Of a DNA stretch of 10,000 bases, positions 6,236 through 10,000 are shown piece by piece. Source of the DNA: Candidatus Hydrogenedens sp. (lineage in GTDB: Bacteria > Hydrogenedentota > Hydrogenedentia > Hydrogenedentales > Hydrogenedentaceae); contig JAIWNQ010000118.1 in NCBI GenBank assembly GCA_020216745.1, positions 1 through 10,000 on the forward strand. The letters are read 5' to 3'. Both the position numbers and the translations under genes were made by a program. Each line of letters begins with the position of its first letter. The stretch's first letter is position 1. The notes under the pieces are model-generated. The model did no database searches. It had not been told where the DNA came from and saw only the letters and a list, made by a program, of their open reading frames with translations.

Positions 6236-8764
6236 ATGTCTGAAGGCATATATAACCACATTAAGATAGAAAAAAAGTGGCAAAAATACTGGCTTGACAA
6301 TAAAACATTTAAATCTGTTATTGATTATTCTAAACCTAAATACTATGTTTTAGACATGTTTCCTTATCCCAGTGGAGATGGGCTCCATGTAGGACATCCT
6401 GAAGGATACACTGCTACTGATATAGTGGCACGATATAAAAGAATGAAAGGGTTTAATGTATTACATCCGATGGGTTGGGATGCATTTGGTTTGCCTGCTG
6501 AAAGACATGCTGTGCGAACAGGAGAACATCCAGCAGTTGTAACAAAAAAGAATTGCGACACATTCCGTAGACAAATTCAGGCACTTGGCCTTTCTTATGA
6601 TTGGGACCGTGAAATTAACACCACGGACCCCTCTTATTATAAATGGACACAATGGATATTCACTGTCTTATTTGAACGGGGACTTGCCTATGAAACCGAA
6701 GCCCCTGTGAACTGGTGCCCTGCTTTGGGAACTGTTTTAGCAAATGAAGAGGTTAAAGATGGCAAATACGTTGAAACAGGAGACCCCGTTGAAAAAAAAC
6801 TGATGAGACAATGGATGCTAAAAATTACCGCTTATGCTGAGAGATTATTAGAAGACCTTAATGAATTAGACTGGCCACCTGGAATAATAGCCATGCAGAG
6901 AGAATGGATCGGGAAAAGTGAAGGAGCAGACGTAGACTTTGGTATCGATGGAACCAATATGAAATTTACAGTATTTACTACACGTCCTGATACCCTTTTT
7001 GGTGCTACCTATTGCGTACTGGCTCCAGAACATCCCTTCGTATTAGAAATAACAAAGCCCGAATATATGGCAGAAGTAAAAAAATATGTAGAACAATCTA
7101 CAAAGAAAAGTGCCCAAGAACGGATGAAAGATGAGAAAGAAAAAACAGGTGTTTTTACTGGTGCCTATGCTATAAACCCAGTAAATAATGAAAAGATACC
7201 TATTTGGATTGCTGATTATGTATTAGCAGAATACGGTTACGGTGCAATTATGGCTGTACCTGCTCACGATACCCGTGACTACGAATTTGCAAAAAAATAT
7301 AACCTTCCTATCATTGAGGTCGTTTCTGGCGGAGATATTTCAAAAGAAGCATACACAGGCGATGGAATTCTTGTCAATTCACCATTAATCAATGGGCTTA
7401 CAGTCCCAGAAGCAAAGAAAAAAATCACAAAATGGTTAGAAGAAAAGGGTTTAGGTAAAGCAACAGTAAACTACAAACTCCGTGACTGGCTCTTTTCAAG
7501 ACAAAGATATTGGGGAGAACCTTTCCCGATTATTCGACTTGCTGATGGAACAGTTAAAGTAGTTCCTCTTAAAGATTTACCTGTCCTCCTCCCTGAATTA
7601 GATAATTACAAACCAACAGAAACGGGAGAACCACCTCTTGCACGTGCCAAAGATTGGGTTCGAACTATTGACCCCGAAACAGGTCAACCTGCTACACGTG
7701 AAACAAACACCATGCCACAGTGGGCAGGTTCATGCTGGTATTTCCTCAGATTCGTTGACCCTCAAAATGATAAGGAAGCATGGTCAAAAGAAGCAGAACA
7801 ATATTGGATGCCTGTTGACCTATATATTGGCGGTGCGGAACACGCAGTGTTGCACCTACTTTATTCACGTTTCTGGCATAAAGTACTCTACGATGCAGGT
7901 TATGTTTCTACTAAAGAGCCCTTTAAAAAACTCTTTAATCAAGGGATGATTCTTGCCTATTCATATCAGGATAAAAATGGAAAATACTACTATCCTCATC
8001 AGGTCGAACAAAGAGACGGTCAATGGTATGTTAAAGGCACAGATATACCTGTGGAAACAAAAATCGAGAAAATGAGTAAGTCCCGCTACAATGTGGTAAA
8101 TCCAGATGAAGTTATTGAAAAATACGGTGCGGATGCTATGCGAATGTATGAAATGTTTATGGGACCTTTAGATAGAGACAAACCATGGACAGATGAAGGA
8201 ATTCAAGGTGTTTATAGGTTTCTACGAAGAATTTGGACACTTTTCGTCGATGATAACGGGAATATTTCCACACGATTTGTTTCTTCTGGCGGTGACCCTA
8301 CTATCGAAAAAGAACTGCACAAAACAATCAAGGCTGTATCTGAAGACATTGAAAACCTCCAATTCAACACCGCTATCGCTAAAATGATGGAATTTGCAAA
8401 TTCCGCAAACAAAACAGAGAAAATTAATAAACATATTGGTGAAAAATTTATACTTATTCTCTCACCATTTGCCCCTCATATCGCTGAGGAAATATGGCAA
8501 AAGTTAGGACATAATCAGACATTAGCATACGAACCCTGGCCCGAATATGACGAAAACCTTATCAAAGAAGATACTATAGAAATACCCATTCAGGTAAATG
8601 GAAAATTAAGAGGGAAAATTACAATATCTGTAAATTCGAGCGACAAAGAAATTCTGGAACAAGCCCGTAAAGAGGAAAAGATATTGCCTCATTTAACAGG
8701 CAAACAAATAGTTAAAGAGATATATGTTCCAGGAAAATTAATAAATTTTGTGGTTAAAGGATAG
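6236..8764 (+). CDS. leuS: leucyl-tRNA synthetase
   Basis: LeuRS is a class I synthetase that charges tRNA-Leu with leucine in the cytoplasm and edits mischarged products. The product has 842 residues. Numbered from ATG 6236, the HIGH-type motif is HVGH (51-54) and the KMSKS loop is 612-616. The CP1 editing domain carries TTRPDT (248-253) and AHDTRDYEF with D345, the position of the editing aspartate in E. coli LeuRS. The C-terminal anticodon-binding and tRNA-contacting parts follow, including [13 protein letters not shown] near 783-795. The [14 protein letters not shown] segment keeps one cysteine where zinc-binding LeuRSs have CxxC, so this zinc site is lost, as in Bacillus-type enzymes. 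ATG 6236 is chosen over an in-frame ATG at 6203 because GGAGGT (6223-6228) lies 7 nt before it and the extra 11 hydrophobic residues are foreign to the family. It is separated from lon by 120 nt with its own promoter candidate. Confidence 0.98.
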   Translation: MSEGIYNHIKIEKKWQKYWLDNKTFKSVIDYSKPKYYVLDMFPYPSGDGLHVGHPEGYTATDIVARYKRMKGFNVLHPMGWDAFGLPAERHAVRTGEHPAVVTKKNCDTFRRQIQALGLSYDWDREINTTDPSYYKWTQWIFTVLFERGLAYETEAPVNWCPALGTVLANEEVKDGKYVETGDPVEKKLMRQWMLKITAYAERLLEDLNELDWPPGIIAMQREWIGKSEGADVDFGIDGTNMKFTVFTTRPDTLFGATYCVLAPEHPFVLEITKPEYMAEVKKYVEQSTKKSAQERMKDEKEKTGVFTGAYAINPVNNEKIPIWIADYVLAEYGYGAIMAVPAHDTRDYEFAKKYNLPIIEVVSGGDISKEAYTGDGILVNSPLINGLTVPEAKKKITKWLEEKGLGKATVNYKLRDWLFSRQRYWGEPFPIIRLADGTVKVVPLKDLPVLLPELDNYKPTETGEPPLARAKDWVRTIDPETGQPATRETNTMPQWAGSCWYFLRFVDPQNDKEAWSKEAEQYWMPVDLYIGGAEHAVLHLLYSRFWHKVLYDAGYVSTKEPFKKLFNQGMILAYSYQDKNGKYYYPHQVEQRDGQWYVKGTDIPVETKIEKMSKSRYNVVNPDEVIEKYGADAMRMYEMFMGPLDRDKPWTDEGIQGVYRFLRRIWTLFVDDNGNISTRFVSSGGDPTIEKELHKTIKAVSEDIENLQFNTAIAKMMEFANSANKTEKINKHIGEKFILILSPFAPHIAEEIWQKLGHNQTLAYEPWPEYDENLIKEDTIEIPIQVNGKLRGKITISVNSSDKEILEQARKEEKILPHLTGKQIVKEIYVPGKLINFVVKG

Positions 8765-8782
8765 CTCAAAGGACATTTTGAC

Positions 8783-10000
8783 GTGCTCACTTCCTTTACA
8801 AAAAAACTAACTATTATCATAATCCCTTTTATTATATTTACTCTATCTTCCTTTTTATCATACGGAGAAAAAATTTCTTATTCAGATGTTTATAACGTGA
8901 AAGAATTAGGTGCAAAAGGTGATGGGATTACTGACGATACAGAGGCCATTCAAAATGCTCTAAATGTGGCTGGTGAAAAAAATGGAGGAATAGTGTTCTT
9001 ACCTGTTGGTTCATATCTCATTAAAGGGAATTTGATTATACCTGAAAATGTAACCCTTGAAGGGATATGGCGTGCTCCTTTCCGTGGAGAACCAACAAAA
9101 GCAGGTAGCGTTTTACTTGCTGTTGCTGGTAAAGGAGAAGCCGATGGAACACCTTTTATTCGGGTTAATACAAGTTCTATATTGAAAGGTTTTGCGGTTT
9201 TTTATCCCGAACAAACAAAAACAGACCCACCTATCCCCTACCCATGGACAATACAATGTAATGGCTCTGCCGATGATGTTTCTCTATTAGATTTAACACT
9301 TATCAATCCATATAAAGCCATTGATTTCGGAACATTTCCAGCAGGTAGACATAAAATAAAAAATATACATGCATATCCCCTATACCGTGGCCTTTACATC
9401 AATCAATGTTATGATGTAGGTAGAATCGAAGATATTCATTTTTGGCCATTCTGGGATTTAAATCCAAATAGCCCTCTCTGGAAATTTACTCAAAGAGAAG
9501 GAATTGCCTTTATTATAGGCAAAACCGATGGAGAAATGGGCTATAACCTTTTTAGTATCTTTTACTCAATTGGTATGCAATTCATTGCTGGACCTATATA
9601 CGATGAAAATAGAAATATAACAAAATATTTACCTGGAAGTGGGACATATACCCATTGTTATATGGATATTACTCCATGTGCTATAAAAGTAGAGAATGCA
9701 ATGGAAAATGCAGGCATAACCTTTCTAAACTCATCTTTTATGGCAAAGGTTGTAGTAAGTCCCTCTAATCGAGGTCCCGTTAAATTTGTTGGCTGTGGTT
9801 TCTGGGGTACAAAAGACTTAGATTATCAAGTTCTCACCGAAGGACACGGAAGTGTTACCTTTGATGCCTGTCATTTCAGTGGTTGGGACCGTATCTCTAA
9901 AGGATTTCCATGTATCAGCGCTAATAATCGCTATCTAATCATATCTAATTGCGAATTTATTGGAACCTCTATTGAAAAACCTATTATTCAATTAGGACCC
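8783..10000 (+). CDS. secreted right-handed beta-helix protein, pectate-lyase-3/GH28-related, C-terminus beyond window
   Basis: An open frame runs from GTG 8783 through the right edge (406 codons without a stop). AAAGGA (8768-8773) lies 9 nt before the GTG, and the frame opens directly after the leuS stop. Residues 1-28 form a signal peptide: KK at 7-8, then a hydrophobic TIIIIPFIIFTLSSFLS core, with cleavage probably near 28. The mature start VYNVKELGAKGDGITDDTEAIQNAL (residues 36-60 in two parts: VYNVKELGAKGDG and ITDDTEAIQNAL), then GGIVFLPVGSYLIKG (68-82) and LIIPENVTLEG (84-94), is the hallmark of the pectate lyase superfamily (PF12708). Repeated short beta-strand turns with N, G and C continue to the edge, as in a parallel beta-helix. 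Such proteins cleave or bind polysaccharides outside the cytoplasm, but no catalytic residues can be assigned, so lyase, hydrolase or binding roles remain open. It may be co-transcribed with leuS (18-nt gap). Confidence 0.85.
   Translation, partial: MLTSFTKKLTIIIIPFIIFTLSSFLSYGEKISYSDVYNVKELGAKGDGITDDTEAIQNALNVAGEKNGGIVFLPVGSYLIKGNLIIPENVTLEGIWRAPFRGEPTKAGSVLLAVAGKGEADGTPFIRVNTSSILKGFAVFYPEQTKTDPPIPYPWTIQCNGSADDVSLLDLTLINPYKAIDFGTFPAGRHKIKNIHAYPLYRGLYINQCYDVGRIEDIHFWPFWDLNPNSPLWKFTQREGIAFIIGKTDGEMGYNLFSIFYSIGMQFIAGPIYDENRNITKYLPGSGTYTHCYMDITPCAIKVENAMENAGITFLNSSFMAKVVVSPSNRGPVKFVGCGFWGTKDLDYQVLTEGHGSVTFDACHFSGWDRISKGFPCISANNRYLIISNCEFIGTSIEKPIIQLGP

Noticed and set aside
1..10000. CRISPR arrays, insertion sequences, toxin-antitoxin or phage-defence genes
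   Set aside because: No spaced direct repeats, transposase-like frames, terminal inverted repeats or defence-type domains were seen on either strand.

Overview
This is an AT-rich bacterial chromosomal segment, roughly mid-30s percent GC by eye. It carries housekeeping genes flanked by carbohydrate-related genes. Shine-Dalgarno sites precede most genes and several sigma-70-type promoters are visible, one of them a perfect consensus. The leucyl-tRNA synthetase, the 2-epimerase and the secreted beta-helix protein remind me of uncultivated PVC- or Hydrogenedentes-like lineages. That placement is a weak impression from memory and needs a tree.

Layout. The left part (1-1945) is on the minus strand. 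It holds an AGE-family sugar 2-epimerase (665-1945), followed downstream by the N-terminal two hundred or so residues of a GT39-like membrane glycosyltransferase (1-604, running off the left edge). A divergent intergenic region (1946-2365) contains a complete tRNA-Arg(ACG) gene with encoded CCA at 2140-2216. It also holds a likely tRNA promoter, a candidate promoter for the epimerase, and tandem promoters for clpX. The right part is all plus strand: clpX (2366-3643), lon (3737-6115), leuS (6236-8764) and the first 406 codons of a secreted pectate-lyase-like beta-helix protein (8783 to the right edge).

Function. ClpX and Lon are the two AAA+ proteolysis components, and their adjacency is a common bacterial arrangement, although clpP is not next to them here. 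LeuRS and tRNA-Arg serve translation. The epimerase with the membrane glycosyltransferase on one side, and the secreted beta-helix protein on the other, suggest saccharide processing and cell-surface glycan work, but no complete pathway is visible.

I found no mobile element, CRISPR array, phage gene or obviously novel multi-gene system. The observations worth a second look are sequence variants within known families, start-site questions and promoter architecture.
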